From Burkholderiales bacterium (GTDB taxonomy: Bacteria > Pseudomonadota > Gammaproteobacteria > Burkholderiales > Burkholderiaceae_E): a stretch of DNA of 8,836 bases. The translations under genes and the position numbers were made by a program. The notes below the pieces were generated by a model. That model was not told where the DNA came from. It did no database searches and was given only the letters and a program-made list of their open reading frames with translations. Below, piece after piece: positions 1-5,923 of the stretch. Position 1 is the first letter of the stretch, and every line of letters starts with the position of its first letter. The stretch is taken from contig CP070753.1 in the NCBI GenBank assembly GCA_020348765.1, positions 2,078,736-2,087,571 of the forward strand, written 5' to 3'.

Positions 1-741
1 CGCCATCTGCGTAAGGAGTACAAGCGCGGCGTTCCGGTGCTGAAGGACATCAGCCTCAAGGTCGGCGCCGACGGCATCACCGCGGTGATCGGACCGTCGG
101 GCACCGGCAAGTCGACGCTGATCCGCTGCATCAACCGGTTGGTCAATCCGACGGCCGGCGAGATCCTGTTGAAGGGACTGGACCTGGCACGGGTGCGCGG
201 CGCCGAGTTGCGCGCCGCGCGCCGGCGCATCGGCATGGTGTTCCAGGAGTACAACCTGGTCGAGCGCCTGACCGTGATGGAGAACGTGCTGTCCGGCCGC
301 CTGGGCTACGTGTCGCCGTTCAGGGCCTGGCTGCGGCGTTTTCCGGACGCGGACATCGCGGCAGCGTTCGAGCTGTTGGAGATCGTCGGACTCAGCGACT
401 ATGCGGGGCAGCGCGCGGACAGCCTGTCCGGCGGCCAGCGCCAGCGCGTGGGCATCGCGCGCGCCATCATGCAGCGCCCCGAGATCCTGCTGGCCGACGA
501 ACCGACGTCGTCGCTGGACCCCAAGACGTCGGTCGAGATCATGGAGCTGCTGGCGAGCCTGGTCAGCTCGCGCCGCATTCCGGTCATCCTGAACATCCAC
601 AACGTGATGCTGGCCAAGCGTTTCGCCGGCCACATCATCGGCATGTCCGACGGCACGGTCGTGTTCGACGGACCGCCGGCCGCGCTGACCGACCAGCACC
701 TGAAGGCCATCTACGGCGGAGAGAACTGGCTCGATGACTAG
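1..741 (+). CDS. phnC: Phosphonate-type ABC transporter ATP-binding protein PhnC (5' partial)
   Basis: ATPase subunit of a phosphonate/phosphorus-oxyanion importer, acting on the cytoplasmic face of the two PhnE permeases. The reading frame is open from base 1, so the start lies off the left edge; a GTG at 37 is in frame, but the 12 codons before it ([10 protein letters not shown]...) already read like the PhnC N-terminus, so it is an internal valine. In window residue numbering the Walker A motif GPSGTGKST is at 31-39, the Q-loop Gln at 82, the ABC signature LSGGQ at 142-146, the Walker B run ILLADEP at about 162-168 followed by the D-loop SSLD, and the switch histidine in NIHNV at about 200. 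All catalytic elements are present. 246 residues are visible, so only some 10-30 are missing relative to the usual 260-280. The stop overlaps the next gene's start by 8 bases, implying translational coupling. The C-terminal run after the H-loop ([19 protein letters not shown]) is PhnC-like. The exact substrate (phosphonate, phosphite or similar) cannot be read from the ATPase. Confidence 0.93.
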   Translation, partial: RHLRKEYKRGVPVLKDISLKVGADGITAVIGPSGTGKSTLIRCINRLVNPTAGEILLKGLDLARVRGAELRAARRRIGMVFQEYNLVERLTVMENVLSGRLGYVSPFRAWLRRFPDADIAAAFELLEIVGLSDYAGQRADSLSGGQRQRVGIARAIMQRPEILLADEPTSSLDPKTSVEIMELLASLVSSRRIPVILNIHNVMLAKRFAGHIIGMSDGTVVFDGPPAALTDQHLKAIYGGENWLDD

Positions 742-1528
742 TGCGGCCGCGGCAAGCCTGCGAGCCCGGGCCTTTCCGCCCAACTGGGGTGTCCGGCTCG
801 CGTGGCTGGCGCTGCTCGTCTACAGCGTCTTTGCCGTGTCGCAGCTCGACTTCACCTGGGACCGCTTCGTCACCGGCCTGGACAACGGCGCACGGTTCAT
901 CGGCCGCATGTTCCCGCCGAGTGTCGACAAGCTCGACCTGCTGGCCCGGGGGCTGCTCGAAAGCCTGCAGATCGCGTTCCTGGCTTCGGCGCTGGGGATC
1001 GTGCTGTCGCTGCCGATCGGCCTGCTCGCGGCACGCAACCTGATGCCGGTCTGGGTGACCTGGCCGACGCGGCTCCTGATCGCGCTTTGCCGCTCCTTTC
1101 ACCAGGTGATCGTCGCGATCCTGTTCGTCAAGGCGGTCGGCTTCGGGGCGCTGGCCGGCATCGCGGCGCTGGTCGTCGCTTCGATCGGCTTCATCGGCAA
1201 GCTGTTCGCAGAGGCGATCGAGGAGATCTCGCTGAAGCAGGTCGAGGCGGTCCGTGCCACCGGGGCCCCCTTCATGAACGTGATCACCTACGGCGTGCTG
1301 CCGCAGGTGCTGGCGCGCTTCATCGGCTTCGCCACGTACCAGCTCGACTCGAACCTGCGCAATTCGACCATGGTCGGGATCGTCGGCGCCGGTGGCATCG
1401 GCGGCACGCTGTTTTCGGCATTCCAGCGCTTCGACTACGACTTCGTGTGCACGATTCTGATCGCCATCATCGCCGTGATCATGGTGAGCGAGGTGTTCTC
1501 GCAGTGGATACGGAAGAGCTTTCAGTAG
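734..1528 (+). CDS. phnE: Phosphonate-type ABC transporter permease PhnE (first copy)
   Basis: Inner-membrane permease, 264 aa, of the PhnE family. A hydrophobic segment lies near residues 20-36, with further membrane segments around 76-100, 112-133, 137-157 and 237-255. The cytoplasmic coupling loop (EAA motif), which docks onto the ATPase, is at about 171-190: EAVRATGA followed by VLPQ. A glycine-rich [10 protein letters not shown] stretch at 215-224 is typical of the family. The ATG at 734 lies inside the last codons of phnC, giving an 8-nt overlap. The second permease gene follows directly and is not a duplicate in sequence, so the two proteins probably pair as a heterodimer. Family assignment is firm; substrate is not. 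Confidence 0.92.
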   Translation: MTSAAAASLRARAFPPNWGVRLAWLALLVYSVFAVSQLDFTWDRFVTGLDNGARFIGRMFPPSVDKLDLLARGLLESLQIAFLASALGIVLSLPIGLLAARNLMPVWVTWPTRLLIALCRSFHQVIVAILFVKAVGFGALAGIAALVVASIGFIGKLFAEAIEEISLKQVEAVRATGAPFMNVITYGVLPQVLARFIGFATYQLDSNLRNSTMVGIVGAGGIGGTLFSAFQRFDYDFVCTILIAIIAVIMVSEVFSQWIRKSFQ

Positions 1529-1539
1529 CGGGCGGTCAG

Positions 1540-2322
1540 GTGACGTGGCAGCGGTTCACGCTGCGCGAGCGCCTGATGCGGTTCTCGGTGTACCTGGCGA
1601 TCGTGGCCGCGGTGGTGTGGTCGCTGCGCACCGTGCAGGTCATCCCGGAATTCCTGTACGACGCGCCGGAGCAGGTCGTGGACCTGTTCGCGCGCATGTG
1701 GCCCGTCGACTGGGGACACTACCCGGACGCCGTACACGAAGCGCTGATCGAGACGCTGCACATCGCCACCCTGGGCACGATCCTGGCCATCGTGATGGCT
1801 CTTCCGCTCGGACTGCTGGCAGCGAACAACCTGACGCCCTCGGTACCGTTGAACCTGTTCGCAAAGTTCCTGCTGGTCTCGTCGCGCTCGGTCAACAGCC
1901 TGGTGTGGGCACTGCTGTTCGTGGCGGTGTTCGGCCCCGGCGCACTGGCCGGCACTGTTGCGATCGCGTTTCGCTCGGTGGGCTTCGTCGGCAAGCTGCT
2001 GGCCGAGGCGGTCGAGGAGGCGCACAAGGGGCCGATCGAGGCGCTGGTGGCCACCGGCGCGCCCTGGCCCAGCGTGCTGCTCAAGGGCTACTGGCCGCAG
2101 ATCGAGCCCGCGTTCTGGTCGATCGCGCTGTTTCGCTGGGACATCAGCATGCGCGAATCCGCGGTGCTCGGCCTGGTCGGCGCCGGCGGCATCGGCATGG
2201 TGCTCGACGCGTCGATGAACCTGTTCCGCTGGGACCAGGTGGCTCTGGTGCTGCTGACGATCTTCGCGCTGGTGATCGTCGCCGAGATCGTGGTGACCCA
2301 GATCCGCAAGCGGATCATCTGA
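1540..2322 (+). CDS. phnE: Phosphonate-type ABC transporter permease PhnE (second copy)
   Basis: Second PhnE-family permease, 260 aa from the GTG at 1540. Membrane segments lie near residues 14-30, 70-97, 107-131, 136-155 and 234-254. The EAA coupling loop is at about 167-187 (EALVATGA ... YWPQ), and GLVGAGGIGM at 211-220 matches the family glycine motif also seen in the first copy. The start is uncertain. GTG 1540, 11 nt after the upstream stop, gives a family-like N-terminus and length, but its ribosome site is weak. GTG 1504, which would overlap the first permease, has AGGTG 8 nt upstream and would add 12 residues. ATG 1576 is a shorter option. The frame is open far upstream through the first permease, but that part is a shadow. 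Last gene of the transport operon in this window; no C-P lyase or phosphonatase genes follow. Confidence 0.88.
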   Translation: MTWQRFTLRERLMRFSVYLAIVAAVVWSLRTVQVIPEFLYDAPEQVVDLFARMWPVDWGHYPDAVHEALIETLHIATLGTILAIVMALPLGLLAANNLTPSVPLNLFAKFLLVSSRSVNSLVWALLFVAVFGPGALAGTVAIAFRSVGFVGKLLAEAVEEAHKGPIEALVATGAPWPSVLLKGYWPQIEPAFWSIALFRWDISMRESAVLGLVGAGGIGMVLDASMNLFRWDQVALVLLTIFALVIVAEIVVTQIRKRII

Positions 2323-2343
2323 CGCGGCGCACGCGCGCCTGCC

Positions 2344-2370
2344 GACGCAACCGGTGCTGCCGGCTGCGTC
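2344..2370 (+). terminator. Hairpin after the phn transporter genes
   Basis: GACGCA (2344-2349) pairs with TGCGTC (2365-2370); after one A/C mismatch, CCGG (2351-2354) pairs with CCGG (2360-2363), leaving a 5-nt loop. It begins 21 nt after the second permease stop, in the short gap between convergent genes. No T-tract follows, so it is not a classical intrinsic terminator; it may be a 3'-end stabiliser or serve both strands. Confidence 0.45.
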
Positions 2371-2371
2371 C

Positions 2372-2386
2372 CGATCGGAACGATCG
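2372..2386. repeat. CGATCG-GAA-CGATCG inverted repeat between convergent genes
   Basis: Two copies of the self-complementary hexamer CGATCG flank GAA, so the copies are both direct and inverted repeats. It lies one base after the 2344-2370 hairpin and 2 nt from the minus-strand stop codon at 2389. It could form a 6-bp stem with a 3-nt loop on either transcript. Likely part of a bidirectional 3' end; function is inferred from position only. Confidence 0.35.
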
Positions 2387-2388
2387 AG

Positions 2389-3600
2389 TCAGCCGGCGTC
2401 GGCAGGCAGCATCACCTCCAGGCACTCGAGGTCGACGCTTGCAGCCTCGATCGCGTAGTCGAGCCCACTCGGGACCGTGCAGCAATCACCGGGCCGCAAT
2501 TCGAGCGGCTGCTCGGTGCCCAGCCGCACGCCGAGCGATCCCCGCAGCACGAACAGCATGCACAGCTCCGCGCGATGCCGATGCGACCCCGGCGCCAGCG
2601 TACCGGCGCGCCGGATCACGCCGGCACGCGCAATGCCGCCGGTGGCCTGGCCGAAGCCGAAATCGCGCACCTCGAAGCCGGGCAGCCGCCACGGGCCCCA
2701 GGATGCCGCTTCGGCCCGGTGCCACACGAAACGCTGGCCGCCGAACTCACGCGTCGGCCGTAGCCGGCCGGTCGGCAGCGACAGTTCGTGATCGGCCAGC
2801 GTGCGGTGCCGCGCCGGGCAGCCGAGCTCGACCACCTCGAGTCCCGCACCCGACTCGAGCACGCGGTGTCTGATCTCGGGCGGTTGCAGCACGCAATCGC
2901 CGGCCTGCATCAGGAACGGTTCGCCCTGGTCTTCGTACACGACCCGCACCCAGCCGCGGCAGCAGTAGATCATCTGGAAGCGGATCTTGTGATAGTGCAC
3001 CCAGTCGGGCACCGGCCCGCCTTGCGGGATGCGGATGTGCGAGGCGATGAACCGTCCGCCCTGCCGATCCGGAATCAGGTCCCGGTACAGCATGCCGGCG
3101 CGACCGACATGCCAGGCGTCCGCGTCCGAGATTCGCGACACCACCCGCGATTGCCGGACCGGCGGCATCACCAGCGGCAGGTCGGCCCGGGCCAGCACGA
3201 CCACGGTGCCGTTGGGCGCCAGCACGCCGATCGTCGCGTCGGCACCCGCATCGGCACCCGCATCGGCACCCGCATCGGCACCCGCGTCGGCACCCGCCGC
3301 CCGCACGCCGTACGCGGCCATCAGCCGCGCGCACAGGCCCTGCGGATCGGCACTGAGGACGCGCAGGACGCCCGCCGGTCCACGGCCACCGAGCACGAGC
3401 CGCAGCCTCAGGCCGTGGCCGCTCAGTTCGGCAACCGACGGATCGTCGGCCGGGCCGATCTCGTCGATCCGGAACCCGAGCCCATCGCAATAGAATCGCA
3501 GCGACGGCTCGAGCGCTTCGCAGGGCAGTTCGGCCAGCGCGCCGAGAACCGCGCCATCGGGCGCTGCGGATCGATTCCCGGGTCTCGCTTCGGATGTCAT
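2389..3600 (-). CDS. VOC-like domain fused to two cupin domains, with internal GADA repeat
   Basis: 403-aa soluble protein; I do not recognise a named function. Residues about 18-140 resemble a VOC/glyoxalase fold: SLRFYCDGLGF at 33-43 is the usual FYxxxLGF motif, and APNGTVVVL at 128-136 sits where DPDGNxxEL is expected. The metal-ligand positions are lost. (GADA)5 occupies residues 103-122, inside the second VOC half. Cupin 1 (about 185-262) has HYH (H202, H204), Q209 in place of the usual Glu, G216, then G234...P240...H245, a plausible 3His-1Gln metal site. Cupin 2 (about 325-398) has HRH (H340, H342) and G354, but Cys347 replaces Glu and Tyr382 replaces the final His, so it probably binds metal weakly or not at all. 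The ATG at 3600 is directly preceded by an in-frame TAG, so no earlier start exists; its ribosome site (GGTAG) is weak. No signal peptide. It is a lone gene, convergent with the phn genes and divergent from the thioredoxin-fold gene. It could be a dioxygenase-type enzyme or a small-molecule sensor; the domain calls are firm for the cupins and moderate for VOC. Confidence 0.8.
   Translation of the reverse strand: MTSEARPGNRSAAPDGAVLGALAELPCEALEPSLRFYCDGLGFRIDEIGPADDPSVAELSGHGLRLRLVLGGRGPAGVLRVLSADPQGLCARLMAAYGVRAAGADAGADAGADAGADAGADATIGVLAPNGTVVVLARADLPLVMPPVRQSRVVSRISDADAWHVGRAGMLYRDLIPDRQGGRFIASHIRIPQGGPVPDWVHYHKIRFQMIYCCRGWVRVVYEDQGEPFLMQAGDCVLQPPEIRHRVLESGAGLEVVELGCPARHRTLADHELSLPTGRLRPTREFGGQRFVWHRAEAASWGPWRLPGFEVRDFGFGQATGGIARAGVIRRAGTLAPGSHRHRAELCMLFVLRGSLGVRLGTEQPLELRPGDCCTVPSGLDYAIEAASVDLECLEVMLPADAG
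3235..3297. repeat. 12-bp tandem coding repeat, about 5 units
   Basis: Five consecutive copies of GCRTCGGCACCC (R = G in the first and last, A in the middle three), with period 12 holding over 3235-3297. On the minus strand it encodes (GADA)5 at residues 103-122 of the VOC-bicupin protein. Because 12 is a multiple of 3, gain or loss of units by slippage would change loop length without breaking the frame. Near-identity of the units, including at silent positions, points to recent expansion. Confidence 0.92.
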
Positions 3601-3623
3601 CTACCAGCGGCCGCGCGCGCGAC

Positions 3624-3641
3624 TGGCCGGTTGTCCGGCCA
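3624..3641. promoter_or_regulatory. Inverted repeat TGGCCGG-TTGT-CCGGCCA upstream of the bicupin gene
   Basis: Perfect 7-bp arms with a 4-nt centre, located 23-41 bases upstream of the bicupin start and downstream of its -10-like box, so it would lie in the 5' leader or act as an operator. As RNA it would form a stable hairpin close to a weak ribosome site. Function is inferred from position. Confidence 0.4.
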
Positions 3642-3652
3642 TCGCACACGGC

Positions 3653-3658
3653 ATTAGA
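3653..3658 (-). promoter_or_regulatory. Possible -10 box for the bicupin gene
   Basis: Reads TCTAAT on the minus strand, one of the few AT-rich spots in the 169-nt divergent gap, about 52 nt before the start codon. The nearest -35-like hexamer, GTGACG, is 19 nt upstream and matches the consensus only partly. Weak prediction. Confidence 0.25.
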
Positions 3659-3700
3659 GTCGGGCACAGAGCGCGCACGTCACGCCGCGCGCCCTTCCGG

Positions 3701-3721
3701 TGGCGCCGTCGGCCGGCGCCA
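3701..3721. promoter_or_regulatory. Inverted repeat TGGCGCC-N7-GGCGCCA upstream of the thioredoxin-fold gene
   Basis: Perfect 7-bp arms (3701-3707 and 3715-3721) around GTCGGCC. It ends 6 nt before a -10-like TATGAT and covers the position a -35 box would occupy, which is where a regulator would block or replace -35 recognition. No recognisable -35 hexamer is present. Operator role is inferred. Confidence 0.35.
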
Positions 3722-3727
3722 GGGCCT

Positions 3728-3733
3728 TATGAT
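3728..3733 (+). promoter_or_regulatory. Possible -10 box for the thioredoxin-fold gene
   Basis: TATGAT, five of six bases matching TATAAT, 36 nt upstream of the start codon at 3770. No good -35 at the normal spacing; the inverted repeat at 3701-3721 sits there instead. Would give a leader of about 30 nt containing the strong ribosome site. Confidence 0.35.
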
Positions 3734-3756
3734 ACGGCGGCGACCGCCCTAGCCAC

Positions 3757-3765
3757 GGAGGTGAT
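3757..3765 (+). promoter_or_regulatory. Strong Shine-Dalgarno that fixes the start at 3770
   Basis: GGAGGTGAT is an essentially complete complement to the 16S rRNA 3' end. Three in-frame starts are clustered here (GTG 3761, ATG 3764, ATG 3770); only ATG 3770 has the proper spacing, 8 nt after GGAGG. The other two overlap the site itself. Confidence 0.8.
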
Positions 3766-3769
3766 GCCC

Positions 3770-4783
3770 ATGAAGCGAGCGATCGCAGTTCTTTGCATCG
3801 CGACTCTCACGGCGCTGTGGAGCCAGGAGGTGCCGGCACAGGCGCCTTCGCCGCACGCGATCGACATCCCGGACTGGTTCGTCGACACCTTCCTCGAGTT
3901 GCGCGAAGACGTCGCCGACGCTGCGGGCAAGGGCAAGCGGCTGCTGATCTACTTCGGTCAGGATGGCTGCCCGTACTGCAAGCTGCTGATGGAAACCACC
4001 TTTCGAGAAACGCGCCTGGCGGACAAGGTGCAGCGCGGATTCCTGCCGCTCGCGCTCAACATGTGGGGCGACCGCGAGGTCACGTGGGTCGACGGCAGGC
4101 GAATGAGCGAAAAGGAGCTCGCGCGTGCGCTGAAGGTGCAGTACACGCCCACGCTGCTGATGTTCAACGAACAGGCCGAGGTCATCGTGCGGCTGAACGG
4201 CTACCTGCCGGCCCACCAGCTCGAGGCGGCGATCGACTACGTAGCCGGCCGGCTCGAGACCAAACGCGACTTGTCCGAGTACGTTCGCGCGGCAGCCGGC
4301 CCACCGGCCAGCCCGCGTTTGCACGACGAGCCTTACTTCCTGGCTGCGCCTTACGACCTCACAGGCCTGCGCGGCAAGCGGCTGGTGGTCCTGTTCGAGC
4401 GTCCCAACTGCGCCAGTTGCGACGAACTGCACCTCGACACGCTCAAGCGCGACGAGGTCGCACGATGGCTGACCGAATTCACCGTCGCGCGCTTCGATCC
4501 CGGCACCCGAACCGCGTTGACCACACCAGACGGGCGCCAGACCAACGCCGCCGCCTGGGCGCGCGAACTGGGGATCGCCTACGTGCCGACGCTGGTGTTC
4601 TTCGACACGAGCGGAGCCGAGGTATTCCGTGCCGAGGCCTACCTGCGCGCATTCCATCTGAGCTCTGCGCTCGAGTACGTCGCCAGCGACGCCTATCGCA
4701 GCGAGCCCAGCTTTCAGCGCTTCGTCCAGGCCCGAGCCGATCGCATGCGCGAGCACGGACGCACGGTCGACCTGTGGAAGTGA
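3770..4783 (+). CDS. Exported protein with two thioredoxin folds
   Basis: 337-aa predicted periplasmic protein. Residues 1-25 form a signal peptide: MKR, a hydrophobic core at 4-17, and an AxA-type site with cleavage after Ala25 (PAQA). Domain 1 (about 33-165) carries GQDGCPYC with the redox pair C67/C70 and a cis-proline motif YTPT at 125-128. Domain 2 (about 185-305) carries RPNCASC with C214/C217 and YVPT at 271-274. Both folds therefore keep the two hallmarks of an active thioredoxin site. The CPYC active site is glutaredoxin/DsbC-like in character, and domain 1 resembles the SoxW/thioredoxin_2 type of periplasmic thioredoxins. A basic tail (306-337) follows. Likely a thiol-disulfide reductase or relay in the envelope; the partner is unknown. 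It stands alone, divergent from the bicupin gene and convergent with the reductase gene at 4902. Start chosen from the Shine-Dalgarno at 3757-3765. Confidence 0.87.
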   Translation: MKRAIAVLCIATLTALWSQEVPAQAPSPHAIDIPDWFVDTFLELREDVADAAGKGKRLLIYFGQDGCPYCKLLMETTFRETRLADKVQRGFLPLALNMWGDREVTWVDGRRMSEKELARALKVQYTPTLLMFNEQAEVIVRLNGYLPAHQLEAAIDYVAGRLETKRDLSEYVRAAAGPPASPRLHDEPYFLAAPYDLTGLRGKRLVVLFERPNCASCDELHLDTLKRDEVARWLTEFTVARFDPGTRTALTTPDGRQTNAAAWARELGIAYVPTLVFFDTSGAEVFRAEAYLRAFHLSSALEYVASDAYRSEPSFQRFVQARADRMREHGRTVDLWK

Positions 4784-4875
4784 CCGCGGCCGCTGCGGCG
4801 ACGCCGGTCCGCGCGCCAGCAGATCGGGAGCCCCCGGCCACCGTGCGTTCGGCGCCGCGCCCGAGCCGGGCGGCG

Positions 4876-4889
4876 GGCGCGATCGCGCC
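4876..4889. terminator. 14-bp perfect palindrome between convergent genes
   Basis: GGCGCGATCGCGCC sits in the 118-nt gap (4784-4901) between the stops of the thioredoxin-fold and reductase genes, 12 nt past the latter. As RNA it would fold as a 5-bp stem with a GATC loop. There is no T-tract on either side, so termination is only a positional inference; nothing else was recognised in this GC-rich gap. Confidence 0.25.
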
Positions 4890-4901
4890 GGGCCGGAAGC
4901 C

Positions 4902-5882
4902 TCAGCTGTGCCCGACCACCGCGTGCGGCGCGTAAGGCGCCTCGAGGCGCGCGATCTCGTCGTCCGACAGTGCCACCTCCAGCGCCCCGACCGCATCGTC
5001 GAGCTGTTCGAGCCGCGTGGCGCCGATGATCGGCGCCGTGACCCCGGCCTTGTGCAGCACCCAGGCCAATGCCACCTGCGCGCGCGCGAGGCCACGGGCC
5101 GCGGCCACCTCGGCGACCGCCTCGACCACCTTGCGGTCGGCCTCGCCGGAGCTCGCGTAGAGCTTGCGGCCGAATTCGTCGGTCTCGGTGCGCGCCGTCT
5201 TCTCGTCCCAGTCCCTGGCGAGCCGGCCGCGCGCCATCGGGCTCCACGGGATCACGGCCACGCCCTGGTCGCGGCACAGCGGCAGCATCTCCCGCTCCTC
5301 CTCGCGGTACAGCAGGTTCAGGTAGTTCTGCATCGACACGAACCGGGCCCACCCGTTGCGCTCGGAAACGAACAGCGCCTTGGCGAACTGCCAGGCATGC
5401 ATCGACGAGGCGCCGATGTACCGGGCCTTGCCCGCCTTGACCACGTCGTTCAGCGCTTCGAGCGTCTCCTCGATCGGCGTGCCATAGTCCCAGCGGTGGA
5501 TCTGGTACAGATCGACGTAGTCGACCCCGAGGCGCTCGAGGCTGGCGTCGATCTCGGTCATCACGGCCTTGCGCGAAAGCCCGGCACCGTTGGGGCCTTC
5601 GCGCATGCGCCCGTTCAGCTTGGTCGCGATCACCACCTCTTCGCGGCGCGCGTACTCCACCAGCGCGCGGCCGACGATCTGCTCGCTGGTTCCGGCCGAG
5701 TAGACGTTCGCGGTGTCGAAGAAGTTGATGCCGAGCTCCAGCGCTCGCTTCAGGAACGGCCGGCTCGCGGCCTCGCCCAGCGACCACGGGTGCGGTCCCT
5801 TGTCCGGCTCGCCGTAACTCATGCAACCCAGGCACAGCCGCGAGACCTCCAGGCCGGTTCGGCCCAGCTTGACGTATTTCAT
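4902..5882 (-). CDS. yajO: YajO-like aldo/keto reductase
   Basis: 326-aa cytoplasmic NADPH-type aldo/keto reductase with a (beta/alpha)8 barrel. The full catalytic tetrad is visible: D56 and Y61 in FFDTANVYS, K88 in ATKLNG and H129 in QIHRWD. Long stretches match E. coli YajO as I remember it, including SRLCLGCM near 14-21, PIEETLEALNDVVKAGKARY at 136-155, YREEEREMLPLC at 192-203 and a C-terminal PHAVVG; length is also close (about 324 in E. coli). E. coli YajO has been reported to support formation of 1-deoxyxylulose 5-phosphate from ribulose 5-phosphate; whether this protein does so is unknown, and a general carbonyl reductase role is equally possible. The start is set by AGGAGGT 3 nt upstream of ATG 5882; the frame stays open further upstream, but that part lies antisense-phase in the next gene and is a shadow. 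It follows the Ntn hydrolase gene by 41 nt and is probably the last gene of that operon. Confidence 0.92.
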   Translation of the reverse strand: MKYVKLGRTGLEVSRLCLGCMSYGEPDKGPHPWSLGEAASRPFLKRALELGINFFDTANVYSAGTSEQIVGRALVEYARREEVVIATKLNGRMREGPNGAGLSRKAVMTEIDASLERLGVDYVDLYQIHRWDYGTPIEETLEALNDVVKAGKARYIGASSMHAWQFAKALFVSERNGWARFVSMQNYLNLLYREEEREMLPLCRDQGVAVIPWSPMARGRLARDWDEKTARTETDEFGRKLYASSGEADRKVVEAVAEVAAARGLARAQVALAWVLHKAGVTAPIIGATRLEQLDDAVGALEVALSDDEIARLEAPYAPHAVVGHS

Positions 5883-5885
5883 CTG

Positions 5886-5892
5886 ACCTCCT
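5886..5892 (-). promoter_or_regulatory. Shine-Dalgarno of the YajO-like gene
   Basis: AGGAGGT on the minus strand, 3 nt before the ATG ending at 5882. It decides the start in a frame that remains open for a further 196 codons upstream. The strong site suggests independent, efficient translation within the operon rather than coupling to the gene before it. Confidence 0.75.
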
Positions 5893-5923
5893 GACCGATG
5901 GCGCCCGGTGCGCGCCCCGCGAT

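Noticed and set aside
802..1539. Upstream part of the open frame containing the second permease
   Set aside because: Its translation is low-complexity and overlaps the first permease out of frame; permease-like sequence begins only near 1540.
3235..3297. Tandem repeat as a CRISPR or origin iteron array
   Set aside because: Units are contiguous with no spacers, are in frame within a coding region and encode a clean GADA repeat.
2747..3667. 306-codon minus-strand frame overlapping the bicupin gene
   Set aside because: Out-of-frame, arginine-rich translation without motifs; the bicupin frame has clear HxH and glycine motifs.
3749..5095. 448-codon minus-strand frame across the thioredoxin-fold gene
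   Set aside because: Antisense shadow; the plus-strand frame has a signal peptide, two CxxC sites and a near-perfect ribosome site.
5900..5916. Small hairpin GGCGC-N7-GCGCC between the hydrolase and reductase genes
   Set aside because: Only 5 bp of stem in GC-rich DNA with no T-tract; too common by chance to call an attenuator.
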